A stretch of DNA of 64,000 nt from Thalassotalea loyana (GCF_030161435.1 NZ_BSSV01000001.1:558001-622000), one strand, 5' to 3'; shown: positions 44,527 to 54,556, counted from the stretch's first letter. Translations and numbers: made by a program. The notes: generated by a model not told the origin, from the sequence alone.

Positions 44527-45617
44527 AACTTGTTCTCCGCGATTAATTCAGCACGTTTCTTAACTAACTGTTGCGGCACAAACTTATGAACACCTTGACC
44601 GACAAATAGCGAGTTATCTTTATCAATTCCGGTAATAAAAGCACGATTTTGTGTAGTGTAGTTAACTTTGACTGACGTAAGCTCTAACTGATAGTGATTT
44701 TCTACGGGTTTAGCGATTAATATATTCCATTGGCCTCGGATACCATCTGTTAGTGCACTCATCGGTACCCAATATCCGCTTTGCTTTATCGTTTGGTTAA
44801 TAAATACTCGTGCTAATTGGTCGTTATAAGCTTGGACATTTTGATCCAGAGCAATACGTAAATTTACTGTGCGATTGCTAGCGTTAATTTGACGGCCTAT
44901 GCGAATAATCTGCCCAGCGTGAATTTTTTTGCCTATCTCAACTTCAATCTGTTGCCCAACAGACAGGCCGCTGGCAAGTTCACTTGATACACCAACTTTT
45001 ACTTCGTGATCATTTTGTTTAATTAGTTGAAAAACCGGTGCGCCAGCCTGAATGTTAGCACCTTGTGCTACATTCCTTTTTGACACGGTTCCGTTAAACG
45101 GGGCGATAAGTTGACTGCGATTGATCTGATAGTTTAGCGCGTCGATATTCGCTTTCAATTGTTCTTGGCTCGCCGCCAAAATGGCTTGTTGTGCAGTTAA
45201 TTCGTCAAAGGTTTGGTCAGACGCGTAATTCTCTTTTTTTAATTCATTAATACGCGTTAAGTTACTTTCATTGAGTTTAATTTGAGCATTGTTTTGGGCT
45301 AATTGTGCGTTTAATTCATCAAGCTTTATTTTCACTAGCTGGGTATTAAGCTGGGCTAGAATATCGCCTTTTTGAACCTGATCGCCATCATCGACATATA
45401 ACGTATCTAACGTGCCATTGTATTCGAAACTTAGTGGCGTGAATTGGTTTGTTGAAATTTTTCCAATGTAAGCTCTTGGGATTTGATAACTGTCAGTAGC
45501 TTCGAGTTGGACAAGATCTGCTGTTGCATAATTAGCCGTAGGTTGTTCATTGGCTTCTGGTTGAGAGCAAGCGGTAAGAAAAATGGTAAAGATAAGTATT
45601 ACAATGTGCTTAAACAT
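44523..45617 (-). CDS. RND efflux adaptor, lipoprotein type
   Basis: A 364-residue periplasmic adaptor with a lipobox (LTAC, Cys17), unlike the membrane-anchored adaptor at 17233. It has a lipoyl-like half-motif (TLYVDDGDQVQKGDILAQLN), an alpha-hairpin rich in Asn, Gln and Leu (about 95-150), the second lipoyl half (APFNGTVSKRNVAQGANIQAG) and a beta-barrel. It is the first gene of the operon, translationally coupled to the permease, with its promoter in the operator-rich 45618-45938 gap. Confidence 0.92.
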   Translation of the reverse strand: MFKHIVILIFTIFLTACSQPEANEQPTANYATADLVQLEATDSYQIPRAYIGKISTNQFTPLSFEYNGTLDTLYVDDGDQVQKGDILAQLNTQLVKIKLDELNAQLAQNNAQIKLNESNLTRINELKKENYASDQTFDELTAQQAILAASQEQLKANIDALNYQINRSQLIAPFNGTVSKRNVAQGANIQAGAPVFQLIKQNDHEVKVGVSSELASGLSVGQQIEVEIGKKIHAGQIIRIGRQINASNRTVNLRIALDQNVQAYNDQLARVFINQTIKQSGYWVPMSALTDGIRGQWNILIAKPVENHYQLELTSVKVNYTTQNRAFITGIDKDNSLFVGQGVHKFVPQQLVKKRAELIAENKL

Positions 45618-45850
45618 GAGAGCGGTCCTAATGATGTAAACAAGCTGTTTCTTATGTTGATGGAACTAAGTACCCATTGGATTAATGATTGAAGTAATTC
45701 AGCGCAATGCAAGAGCAAAGAGAAGTAAGAAAGATTGCCAACAACATCGTTATTCTACGTTGAATCAATCAGTCACGGTTTTCTTACCTCTACGTTTTTT
45801 AACTCGTACTATGTGAGCAAATCACCAATTCAATTGGTACTACTTGTAAG

Positions 45851-45894
45851 CTAGACTGTGAAGTCTAGTTTAATCAAACTAGACTGTCCAGTTT
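45851..45894. promoter_or_regulatory. Array of overlapping TetR-type operator half-sites
   Basis: CTAGACT/AGTCTAG (45851-45857 and 45862-45868) form one perfect palindrome. AGTCTAGTTT/AAACTAGACT (45862-45871 and 45876-45885) form a second that shares the middle half-site. AAACT/AGTTT (45876-45880 and 45890-45894) give a weaker third. CTAGACTGT recurs with a 28-base period. The array lies 44 bases before the TetR start and in the divergent promoter region of the RND operon. The rest of the 45618-45938 gap shows no gene. Confidence 0.82.
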
Positions 45895-45938
45895 AATTTG
45901 TTAGAATAAATTTACGTTTTAAAAGACTAAGGTGATCA

Positions 45939-46556
45939 ATGAGCCGTATCCGCCCTAAAAATGAAGCAAAGCGCAAACAAATACTTGATGCAGCTACTAC
46001 GCTGTTTACTGAAAATGGTTATGTTGAAACAAGTATGGATAACATTGCCAAGTTAGCTAATGTTTCAAAGCAAACGGTCTATAGTCATTTTGGTAAAAAA
46101 GAGGAACTCTTTTCTGCCGCAATTGAGCAAAAGTGCATTGCATATGATTTGAGTCAAATGGTCTTTAATGAGGGCGATGACTTAGCAGAGTTCCTATTAG
46201 AGTTAGCAACGCGATTCTTTAATTTAATTAGCTCAAAAGAAGCGATGGCGGTACACAAAATTTGTGCCTATGAATCAGATAGCTATCCTGAACTGTCAGA
46301 ACTATTTTATCGAGCTGGGCCTGAACCCTTAGTTAAAGAAGTGACGGAGTTATTCGCGCACTTAGGGAACATAGGTGTGTTATCAATTCCTCAACCACGG
46401 ATGGCGGCAGTTCAATTTTTAAGTATTATGCGCGGTGAAGCTTGGCTTCGATTAGAGTTCAACTTAAAAGAGCAACTGACTTCGTCAGAGATTCAAGATT
46501 ACTTAAAACACAGCGTTGCCTTTTTTATCAAAGGCTACCAATCTGCAAGTGATTAA
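45939..46556 (+). CDS. TetR-family transcriptional regulator of the adjacent RND pump
   Basis: A 205-residue regulator. The N-terminal helix-turn-helix is at about 34-53 (TSMDNIAKLANVSKQTVYSHFGKKEELF), the standard TetR form, and the C-terminal all-helical ligand domain resembles the AefR-like type. ATG 45939 follows AAGGTG. It is divergent from the RND adaptor and permease genes, and the palindromic array between them is the obvious target, so it most likely represses both itself and the pump until an inducer binds. Confidence 0.93.
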   Translation: MSRIRPKNEAKRKQILDAATTLFTENGYVETSMDNIAKLANVSKQTVYSHFGKKEELFSAAIEQKCIAYDLSQMVFNEGDDLAEFLLELATRFFNLISSKEAMAVHKICAYESDSYPELSELFYRAGPEPLVKEVTELFAHLGNIGVLSIPQPRMAAVQFLSIMRGEAWLRLEFNLKEQLTSSEIQDYLKHSVAFFIKGYQSASD

Positions 46557-46714
46557 ATATGATTATTCACGTTAATTCGTTTGATAAATGAAAATATTTA
46601 CGGGCTATTCACTCATCAAACGCAGATTTTCAACCAACTAACTTGGTTTAGTTGATTTATCAGTGGGAAATTAATGATAATCGTCCCTAATTGTCCTCTA
46701 CAAAGAATAACAAT

Positions 46715-49549
46715 ATGATGAAGTTACCTATGATTTCACGCATTGCAATTTCGGCACTTACTTTGATGGTTAGTGCGCACTCCATTGCAAGCCAAGAAAC
46801 CCAAAAACGTCCACTTGAACTAACCGATATCATGCAGTTTAAGTCCATTGTTGCTCCGCAGATTACTGAGCGAGGTAATTGGATAGGCTTCAATGCACAA
46901 CCCGATCGTGGTGATAGTGTTTATCATATTAAGTCAACACAATCTGATACCCATTACCAAGTTGAACGAGGCACTAAAGCAACATTTAGTGCTGATGGGA
47001 GATTTGTTGCTGTCACAGTCAAGCCAGCGTTGCTCGAAAAAGAGCAAGCTGACAGCAAAGCGAAGAAAAAACTTAAAACGAAATTAGTCGTTATCGACTT
47101 AACAAGCGGACAGCGTCATGAATTTGATGCAATTGAAGGGTATTCGTTAAGTGATAATCATGGCTTTTTAGCCTATAGCAAAAAGCAGCCAAAAGAGGCT
47201 AAGCAATCAGAAGGTGAAAAATCGCCTGAAGATTCGGGAGAAAAATCAACGGAAAAACCCGCTGAGGAAACGGCCAAACTATTTAGTAAAAAACGAATTA
47301 AGCATGACGTTATCCTTGTTAACCTAGCTGATTTATCTCAGCAAACAATTAGCGATGTTGATAGCTTTGCGTTTTCATCAAAGCTACCGCTTTTTGCTTA
47401 CAGTAAATCAATGGAAAATGGGCTTGGTAACCAATTAGCTGTGCTTGATGTTGAAACGGGCAAGAACCGAGTTGTTGTGGCCGAAGACCTTCAGGGTTTT
47501 AAACATTTGAGTTGGGGTCAACAGGGCAAGCAGTTAGCCTTTATCCAAGGTGACTTTTCACAAGAAGTTGAAGAAAGAGCGCATAAAGTCAAAATTTGGT
47601 CCGCAAATAAAGGAAAAACAACCACCGTAAAACGTAATGCTGAAAAGTGGTTCGTTAGCGATCGTAATAAATTAACTTGGAGCACAGACAACAAACGCCT
47701 GTTTTTTGGCTTAAAGCCAGTGGTAGAAAAAGTTGAAGTGTTATCAACAAAGCCTGAAAACCAAGACGATTTAGTTAATCCTGAAAAGTTGGTCGTTGGA
47801 CGTAAGTTACAAATTTGGCATGGCGATGACCCGCTGATTAAAACTAATGAAAAACACCAATATAACCGTGATAAAAAGCATACCTATCGCGCGGTCTACC
47901 ATGTAAAAAATAAAAAAGTTGTCCAACTTGCTGACCAAGCATTGATTAATGTTGGTACAACAAACAATGCAAAAGCAATTATTGGTAGTTCAGACCTGAA
48001 ATATCGCAAACTTCGCACGTGGGAGGGCTTTTTCAGCGATTTTTACTTAATCGATTTAAAAACAGGAAAACCATCGCTGATTGCTGAGAAGCTCTCAAGT
48101 TATAGTCGCATGAAAGTCAGCGAATCTGGCCGTTATGCTGCCTTTTATAAGGATAAAGCGGTTTGGGCTTTTGACCGTAAGTCCAACAAAACGATTAATT
48201 TAACAAGCACGCTCGATACGCGTTTTGACAATGAAGATCATGATTACCCGAGTAAAGCACCTGGCTATGGTATTGCAGGTTGGTTGGAAGATGACAAAGG
48301 CGTTTTGGTTTACGACAAATTCGATATTTGGCTTTTGACATTAAAACAAAAGAACGCCACATGTTTGACCTGTGAAATTGGTCGTCCAAATTCATTGCAA
48401 TTCCGTATTCAAGACTTAGACAAAGAGCAAGATACCTTTGCAAAAGATGAGACGCTCTTGTTGACTAGTTACAACGATGAGTTTAAGAATTTTGGTTTTT
48501 ATCAACTGAATTTAAAGTCTGGCGAGTTAATTAAACAGCGCGAAGAAAACAAGAAGTTTAAGTTTATCGCTAAAGCGAAAAAAGCGGATAAATTATTATT
48601 TAGCCGAGAAGATTTCAACGAGTTTCCTGATTTATGGGTATCCGACTTTAACACCGCCAATGGTAAAAAGTTGACGGACGTAAACCCACAGAAGGACGAG
48701 TTCTTGTGGGGTGAACCTGAGCTAGTTGAATGGCGTTCAGCAATGGGCGTAAAACATCAAGGTGTATTAATTAAGCCTGCAAACTACATTGAAGGAATGA
48801 AGTACCCAGTTGTTGTCTACTACTATCGTCGCTTTTCCCAACGTATGTATGAGTTTAATGCGATGAAGGTCAATCATAGACCTAATTTCCCTTACTATAC
48901 GTCAAATGGTTACGCGATATTCTTACCTGATGTCCATTTTGAAGTGGGTACGCCGGGACATTCGACGAATAAATCAATTTTGCCTGGGATCCAAAAAATC
49001 ATCGATATGGGCATTGCTGACGAGAATGCCATTGGCTTGCATGGTCACAGTTGGAGTGGCTATCAAACATTACATGCAATAACACAGACAGATATGTTTG
49101 CAGCGGCCGTTTCAGGCGCTCCTGTTTCAAACATGACAAGTGCATACTCAGGTATTCGATTGGGTACAGGGCTAGCACGTCAATTCCAGTATGAACAAGG
49201 TCAAAGCCGAATTGGTGCGAGTATGTTTGAGCGCAGAGACTTGTATATTGAAAATTCACCAGTCTTTTTTGCTGACCGAATTAATACACCATTGCTAATG
49301 CAGTTTGGTGATATTGACGATGCTGTGCCATGGCAGCAAGGTGTTGAAATGTACCTTGCAATGCGTCGCTTAGATAAAAATGTCATTTTACTTCAATACG
49401 AAGGTGAGCCACATCACTTGAAGCAATATCCGAACAAGGTGGATTACACGATTAAAATGAAGCAGTATTTCGATCATTATTTAAAAGGCGCACCAGCACC
49501 ACGATGGATGGTTGAAGGTGAAGCTTATCGAGAGCAGAAGAAAAAGTAA
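46715..49549 (+). CDS. Exported S9-family serine peptidase (prolyl oligopeptidase superfamily)
   Basis: A peptidase of about 944 residues with a signal peptide (MMKLPMISRIAISALTLMVS, cleaved near SIAS), an N-terminal propeller-like region (about 60-650), and a C-terminal alpha/beta hydrolase. The nucleophile is probably Ser779 in GHSWSGY; most relatives have GHSWGG, so the Ser after Trp is unusual. The acid lies in the DDAVP segment and the histidine in GEPHHL. I choose ATG 46715; an in-frame TTG at 46691 would put eight polar residues before the signal peptide. A long Lys/Glu-rich low-complexity insert lies at about 165-195. It likely degrades peptides in the periplasm or outside. Confidence 0.88.
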   Translation: MMKLPMISRIAISALTLMVSAHSIASQETQKRPLELTDIMQFKSIVAPQITERGNWIGFNAQPDRGDSVYHIKSTQSDTHYQVERGTKATFSADGRFVAVTVKPALLEKEQADSKAKKKLKTKLVVIDLTSGQRHEFDAIEGYSLSDNHGFLAYSKKQPKEAKQSEGEKSPEDSGEKSTEKPAEETAKLFSKKRIKHDVILVNLADLSQQTISDVDSFAFSSKLPLFAYSKSMENGLGNQLAVLDVETGKNRVVVAEDLQGFKHLSWGQQGKQLAFIQGDFSQEVEERAHKVKIWSANKGKTTTVKRNAEKWFVSDRNKLTWSTDNKRLFFGLKPVVEKVEVLSTKPENQDDLVNPEKLVVGRKLQIWHGDDPLIKTNEKHQYNRDKKHTYRAVYHVKNKKVVQLADQALINVGTTNNAKAIIGSSDLKYRKLRTWEGFFSDFYLIDLKTGKPSLIAEKLSSYSRMKVSESGRYAAFYKDKAVWAFDRKSNKTINLTSTLDTRFDNEDHDYPSKAPGYGIAGWLEDDKGVLVYDKFDIWLLTLKQKNATCLTCEIGRPNSLQFRIQDLDKEQDTFAKDETLLLTSYNDEFKNFGFYQLNLKSGELIKQREENKKFKFIAKAKKADKLLFSREDFNEFPDLWVSDFNTANGKKLTDVNPQKDEFLWGEPELVEWRSAMGVKHQGVLIKPANYIEGMKYPVVVYYYRRFSQRMYEFNAMKVNHRPNFPYYTSNGYAIFLPDVHFEVGTPGHSTNKSILPGIQKIIDMGIADENAIGLHGHSWSGYQTLHAITQTDMFAAAVSGAPVSNMTSAYSGIRLGTGLARQFQYEQGQSRIGASMFERRDLYIENSPVFFADRINTPLLMQFGDIDDAVPWQQGVEMYLAMRRLDKNVILLQYEGEPHHLKQYPNKVDYTIKMKQYFDHYLKGAPAPRWMVEGEAYREQKKK

Positions 49550-49565
49550 GTTGACAGGATAGAAG

Positions 49566-49595
49566 AAGGGGTTATGGCGACATAACCCCTTTTTA
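49566..49595. terminator. Bidirectional terminator between S9 peptidase and DUF418 gene
   Basis: AAGGGGTTATG pairs with CATAACCCCTT around GCGA, followed on the plus strand by a T run. It lies between the two convergent stops. Confidence 0.85.
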
Positions 49596-50780
49596 TTAGG
49601 CTTGTGCGTTTGTTTCTGCCATTTGTTTTGCGCTTGTTTGTGCTGTTATTTTTCTATTAACAAGCGTTCGCCAGAGCTTTTCAAGTGGGCCTTGTTTGAA
49701 ATAGATAAAGTAGCCATAGGCCATTGTCATTTGCAGCATGATAAAGCCAACAGAAACTAATGCGTAGTCGGTTAAGGTGTAACTTTCATTTAATTCTGGG
49801 CACAAGTATCTGAACAACCCTGCCATGACAATTGATTGCAAAATATATAATGTGAAAGCAATACGTCCGGTATTTTGTAAACTGATCGATAATAGGGATG
49901 AACTATCAGCTACTTTCATTGTGATAACGACATGCCAAATGAGTAACGCCATGGTTAAGCCAGAAATAGAACCAAACAAACGAACCAGCATGCTATGTGT
50001 CTCTGGTTCGAAAATCGCGATATAGGCATCAATAGCTGAGAAAATAACTGTGATAACCACCAGTAACCATAATTCACGTTGATTAAACCCAGTAGTGAGC
50101 TTACCTGATTTATAAAGTCCAACGGCAAGAAGCATAATGCCAGCAAAATAGAATAAGCTTAATATTGGGAACGTTACGATATAAGCAAATGCAAGAAACG
50201 CGTTCATAATAACGATTTCCCAGTAGCTTCCCTTAATTAATGCAATAGCTTCAATATATTCTTGGCTCTGTCTAGTAAGGACTTCATTACTAAAATCGGC
50301 TGTTATCCCAATTTCGATACACATGATTAGCATACCAATAATGAAAAAGATGATACCCCTTTTAATGAGCTTCTCAGCGGGCCAATCAAGTTTAGATTTG
50401 AGGTACATGCCTGATAAAGCATAGAGTATTAAAATGTCGCCTGGCCAGATGAAAATACAGTGAATGAGGCCAAAGACAAGCAACCAATTGAGCCTTGATT
50501 TAAGAATAAGATCGCTGTTGAGGTTTTTGCGTTGATAGCTTAAATATTGAAGGTAGAGGCCGATACCAAATAATAAACAAAACAGGCTTCTGAATCGCCC
50601 GTCGAAAAACAGTGCTTGAAAGCCGGCGTAAATCTGGTCACCAATTAAATCTGGGGTATATCTAACATAGCCAATTTCTGGCATTCCCATGCCTGGTAAA
50701 TTCATTAACAGTAACCCTAAAACGGCAATTCCTCTTAACAAATCAAGATGGAGGATTCTATTTCCATCATTTGTCGACAT
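49596..50780 (-). CDS. DUF418 / YeiB-like polytopic membrane protein
   Basis: A 394-residue inner-membrane protein with about nine or ten hydrophobic segments. It opens with ILHLDLLRGIAVLGLLLMNLPGM, the N-terminal signature of the YeiB/DUF418 group, followed by FFDGRFRSLFCLLFGIGLYLQ. The C-terminal half holds the DUF418 region (RIAFTLYILQSIVMAGLF). It is related to membrane acyltransferase-like folds, but the function is unknown. It stands alone between convergent and divergent neighbours. Confidence 0.85.
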   Translation of the reverse strand: MSTNDGNRILHLDLLRGIAVLGLLLMNLPGMGMPEIGYVRYTPDLIGDQIYAGFQALFFDGRFRSLFCLLFGIGLYLQYLSYQRKNLNSDLILKSRLNWLLVFGLIHCIFIWPGDILILYALSGMYLKSKLDWPAEKLIKRGIIFFIIGMLIMCIEIGITADFSNEVLTRQSQEYIEAIALIKGSYWEIVIMNAFLAFAYIVTFPILSLFYFAGIMLLAVGLYKSGKLTTGFNQRELWLLVVITVIFSAIDAYIAIFEPETHSMLVRLFGSISGLTMALLIWHVVITMKVADSSSLLSISLQNTGRIAFTLYILQSIVMAGLFRYLCPELNESYTLTDYALVSVGFIMLQMTMAYGYFIYFKQGPLEKLWRTLVNRKITAQTSAKQMAETNAQA

Positions 50781-50923
50781 CTATTCGCTCCTTTGAATGT
50801 GACAACATGAACGTATGATAGTATGCCTAAACTAACCATTTTACTAGTTAGGTAACTGATAAAATTCGTTTTTTAATAATATTTACAAGATCTTAAGAGG
50901 CTTTAGGGTGGTAAATATCATAT

Positions 50924-50950
50924 AAAAAAGCCCTGACTTATCAGGGCTTT
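50924..50950 (-). terminator. Rho-independent terminator after the M17 aminopeptidase gene
   Basis: AAAGCCCTGA pairs with TCAGGGCTTT around CTTA. On the minus strand the hairpin is followed by a T run, 17 bases after the aminopeptidase stop. Confidence 0.88.
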
Positions 50951-50967
50951 CTTGGCTGCGGTGACGC

Positions 50968-52476
50968 TTATTTTGCCTTGTGATGATTTAAAATCCATTC
51001 TGTCATTAGGCTGACACCAAAACCTGTACCACCGACTGGTTTTTCACCGCTAGCCGAGGCAGCTAACCCGTTACCTGCCATGTCGATATGTAACCAAGGT
51101 GTGTCACCAACGAATTGTTGTAAGAACGTTGCTGCTGTTGTTGCACTTGGTCCGCCTTTACCCGTATTGCGTAAGTCAGCGATAGGACTGTCTAACATCT
51201 CTTTGTAACCTAACGGCAAACGCCAAACGGGCTCATTAACTGCGTTTCCTGCCAAAGTAAATTCTTCAACAAGTTGGTCGCTCTCACTAAAAATACCACC
51301 TAATTTTGTACCTAGAGCACGGTATTTGCCGCCTGTAAGTGTCGCGATATCAATTAATACGCTAGGTTTGTAGTTTTCTCGTGCATACCACATGCTATCA
51401 ATGAGTACTAAGCGACCTTCAGCGTCAGTATTGGTTATTTCAACGGTTAAGCCTTCAGCGGTTGTTAATACATCACCAGGAATAAAAGAATCTTCAGAAA
51501 CCATATTGGCAGCCATTCCCATAACTGCAACGACATTCACTTTTGCATCCATTTCTGCAAGTGCTTTCACAGTGCCTAGTGCAGCCGCAGCTCCTGCCAT
51601 ATCTGACTTCATACGAACAATATGCTCAGAGGTTTTTATCTGAATACCACCAGAATCAAATGTAATTCCTTTACCTGCAATTGCTATTGGCGCATCATCG
51701 CTCCCTTTGTAGTGTGCAACGATTAAACGCGAACCTTCTTTACTTCCTCGTCCGACCGCTTCAAGCGCATTCATGCCAAGCTTTTTCAATTCTTTTGGCT
51801 TTAATACTTTTACTGTAACGCCCAACTTTTTGAGTTTTTTCGCTTCGTTTGCGAAGTCGACAGGGGTAAGTTGTGTTGGTACTTCGTTTGTAAGGTCTCG
51901 TGCTAAAAATATACCCGATTGAATTGCTTCAAGCTGTTGATAAGCTGACTGCGTCGACGCGATATTAGCGACGTCGAAAGTGTAGGTTTTTGCTTGGTGC
52001 TTTGCTTTTTTGTATTTGTCGAAGTTGTATGCACGTAAATTAATACCGTGTGCAAGTTGAGATACTTGCTGAGCATCGAATTGTTCTGCCGCAACGGATA
52101 CATCTTGAATATATGAAGCCGATAACTGTCCCGCGATATTGCCACCTAGCTTCGTTAACTCTGCTTTTGTTAGTGTCTTATCGCCAAGGCCAACAACAAG
52201 GACGCGGCTGTAGTTCAAGTTATGAGGCGCAAGTATTTCAACAAAGCTACCGTAACTTTCATTGAACTGACTCGCATCTAGTGCGCGCGATAGTTGACCG
52301 TCGGTCTTACGGTCAAACGCAGAAAAAGTTTGCGCATTTGATTCACTTTTAAAAACAACTAACGTATCCGATTTGTCATTTACAGCTGTGGTGAAATTAA
52401 ATACCTCAGCATTAACCGACTGAGACAATGTTAGTGCTAAAAAGATCGATGACAGCTTAGTAAATTTCGTTTTCAT
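50968..52476 (-). CDS. Exported M17 leucyl aminopeptidase
   Basis: A 502-residue member of the PepA family. The metal-site motifs are complete: GKGITFDSGG, MKSDMAGA and NTDAEGRLVL, which supply the two-zinc ligands and the catalytic lysine and arginine. I choose ATG 52476, with GAGGA about nine bases upstream; the longer reading from TTG 52515 is unlikely. This start gives a clear signal peptide (about 1-23, ending in VNA-E), so the enzyme is predicted to be exported, unlike classical cytosolic PepA. It probably trims peptides in the periplasm with the nearby S9 and CocE-like enzymes. Confidence 0.9.
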   Translation of the reverse strand: MKTKFTKLSSIFLALTLSQSVNAEVFNFTTAVNDKSDTLVVFKSESNAQTFSAFDRKTDGQLSRALDASQFNESYGSFVEILAPHNLNYSRVLVVGLGDKTLTKAELTKLGGNIAGQLSASYIQDVSVAAEQFDAQQVSQLAHGINLRAYNFDKYKKAKHQAKTYTFDVANIASTQSAYQQLEAIQSGIFLARDLTNEVPTQLTPVDFANEAKKLKKLGVTVKVLKPKELKKLGMNALEAVGRGSKEGSRLIVAHYKGSDDAPIAIAGKGITFDSGGIQIKTSEHIVRMKSDMAGAAAALGTVKALAEMDAKVNVVAVMGMAANMVSEDSFIPGDVLTTAEGLTVEITNTDAEGRLVLIDSMWYARENYKPSVLIDIATLTGGKYRALGTKLGGIFSESDQLVEEFTLAGNAVNEPVWRLPLGYKEMLDSPIADLRNTGKGGPSATTAATFLQQFVGDTPWLHIDMAGNGLAASASGEKPVGGTGFGVSLMTEWILNHHKAK

Positions 52477-52635
52477 TAAAGAAAATCCTCTTGATTGAAT
52501 GAGTGAACAGCGCAAAGCTCACAGTTATCTACCTGGCAATACACTGCTTGCCAGAACACATTATTCACTCGTTTGTATTATCTATTTAAGTGTAAAGGTT
52601 TAATGTAATACGGGTAGCGTGTCTAATTAGATGCG

Positions 52636-52660
52636 AAAAAAAGCCAGCGCTGAACTGGCT
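52636..52660 (-). terminator. Rho-independent terminator after the CocE-like gene
   Basis: On the minus strand AGCCAG pairs with CTGGCT around an interior TTCAGCG loop, followed by seven T residues, 25 bases past the stop at 52685. Confidence 0.8.
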
Positions 52661-52684
52661 CTTTGTCAATTTCACGTTACTCGT

Positions 52685-54556
52685 CTACTTGATTGTAGAA
52701 AAGTGAATGGCACTTGGGTGCTTTTTACTGTGATGTATTTTGTGAAAAGCCTTAACAAAGTCTTCTTCTTTCGCCTCAAAGATATTATCTACGTATTTTT
52801 GCGGGTTAATATCAATGAAAGGGAACATAGTGCTTTGAATTTGAATTTGTAATTTATGACCTCTTTTGAAGGTGTGTAGGACATCGTACAAATCAAATTT
52901 CACTTGAGTTGGCTGATTGGCAACGAAAGGCTTAGGCTCGCTCATGCTATCGCGAAAACGCCCCCTGATTACGCTCCATCGAACAAGTTCATGTCTATTG
53001 CCCGTTGCCTGATCCACTTTATTAGTGTTCTCGTCCATGCCAGGAAAAACATCGACTAGCTTGACGACAATATCGGCACTCGTTTGACTTGTTGAAAACC
53101 AAAGATCTAAATCAATTGCTCCTGCAATCGTCATGTCTTCTTCAAGCACATCGGTTTCAAAAACTAAAACATCAGGTCGACGAGCTGCGAATCTCTGGTC
53201 TTCAACCATATAGGGCTTGTCCCAACCCCTACCTATTTTTGCAGAGTGTGGCACAGGTTTATTTGGGTCACTAATATACTCGCTTGCACCAGTATTCACT
53301 TTTTTATCACTAAAACTTTCTTTTTGAGCAAAGTACAAGGTTTGCTTTTCAGCCTTTTTAGGCGGCCAAACGTCAAACTCTCGCCATCTATTGCTACCTG
53401 TCTCAAACATTGTCGCAGTTGCGATTTTTGCGTCATCTTCGGCCTTTAAGTGCTGCTTAAAAAATGGTAGTTGAATTTCCTCTTGAAACCATTTGCTTGT
53501 ATCGAAACCAAACTGACCTTCGCCAAGCGATTTTCCGCCTTTTGGGGAATTCCATTGACCATGTGACCATGGTCCCATCACCATTTTAATATGTTCGTTC
53601 TTGTTGCTTTGAGACATAGCTTTGTAAGTATACAACGGGCCATAGAGGTCCTCTGTGTCGTACCAGCCACCAACAACTAATGTAGCGGGTTTGGTGTCCG
53701 TTAAGTGTTGTAATACATCTCTAGCTTGCCAGTATTCATCGTAATTTGGGTGCTCAGTTAACTCGTTCCAAAATGGGCGTTCACCCTTAAAGTACTTTTT
53801 GTTGACGTTTGACAAAGGACCCAGCTCTTTGAAGAATTGATAGCCATCAGGGGTAACTGGTTCCATACGCTTTGGCCAGTGAGCATGTGTATCGTCTTGT
53901 TTTTTGTCAAAAAAATCAAAGAAGATAAAAGCCATAGGTGTAACAAATGCCCCATTTCGATGAAAGTCATCAAAGAACCAATCTGCGATAGGTGCTTGTG
54001 GAGAAATGGCTTTTAACGCAGGGTGAGCATTGATTGATGCAACTGAAGTGTAATAGCCTGGGTAAGAGGTACCCCACATACCCACATTGCCATTGTTGTT
54101 GGGTAAGTTATTTACCAGCCAATCAATCGTGTCATAGGTGTCGGTAGCATCATCAGTCGCATTTTTCCCCCGCTTATATGCATTTTGTGGTCGCATATTG
54201 ACGAATGTGCCTTCTGACATAAACTTGCCACGTACATCTTGGAAAACAAAGATAAAACCGTCTTTTTCAAACGATTCACTAGGTCCAAGTGCTTTCTTGT
54301 ATTTACTCACGCCATAGGGAGCAACGCGATAAGGTGTGCGCTGAAACATAATCGGGTGTGGTTTAGAATTATCATTAGGCAGGTAGACGGAGGTAAACAA
54401 CTTCACCCCGTCTCTCATCGGAATTTGGTATTCAAACTTAGTGTAATTAGCGCGAATATAATCTGCTCTAGGATCAGTTTTTTTATCCGCGGCAGCCGCA
54501 AACGAACTACTGATAACCAAGCACAACAATACGATGTAAGAACGAATTGTTAACAT
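52685..54556 (-). CDS. Exported CocE/NonD-family alpha/beta hydrolase (X-Pro peptidase-like)
   Basis: A 623-residue protein with a signal peptide (about 1-22). An alpha/beta hydrolase domain includes MRDGVKLFTSVYLP, FQDVRGKFMSEG, and the nucleophile Ser164 in GTSYPGYYT. The DTEDLYG segment and the GPWSHGQW segment probably supply the Asp and His. A C-terminal jelly-roll (about 440-600) follows. This is the S15 X-Pro dipeptidyl-peptidase/CocE architecture; family members act as peptidases, esterases or acylases. Divergent or unrelated neighbours give little more. The 54557-54761 gap upstream holds the promoter. Confidence 0.87.
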   Translation of the reverse strand: MLTIRSYIVLLCLVISSSFAAAADKKTDPRADYIRANYTKFEYQIPMRDGVKLFTSVYLPNDNSKPHPIMFQRTPYRVAPYGVSKYKKALGPSESFEKDGFIFVFQDVRGKFMSEGTFVNMRPQNAYKRGKNATDDATDTYDTIDWLVNNLPNNNGNVGMWGTSYPGYYTSVASINAHPALKAISPQAPIADWFFDDFHRNGAFVTPMAFIFFDFFDKKQDDTHAHWPKRMEPVTPDGYQFFKELGPLSNVNKKYFKGERPFWNELTEHPNYDEYWQARDVLQHLTDTKPATLVVGGWYDTEDLYGPLYTYKAMSQSNKNEHIKMVMGPWSHGQWNSPKGGKSLGEGQFGFDTSKWFQEEIQLPFFKQHLKAEDDAKIATATMFETGSNRWREFDVWPPKKAEKQTLYFAQKESFSDKKVNTGASEYISDPNKPVPHSAKIGRGWDKPYMVEDQRFAARRPDVLVFETDVLEEDMTIAGAIDLDLWFSTSQTSADIVVKLVDVFPGMDENTNKVDQATGNRHELVRWSVIRGRFRDSMSEPKPFVANQPTQVKFDLYDVLHTFKRGHKLQIQIQSTMFPFIDINPQKYVDNIFEAKEEDFVKAFHKIHHSKKHPSAIHFSTIK

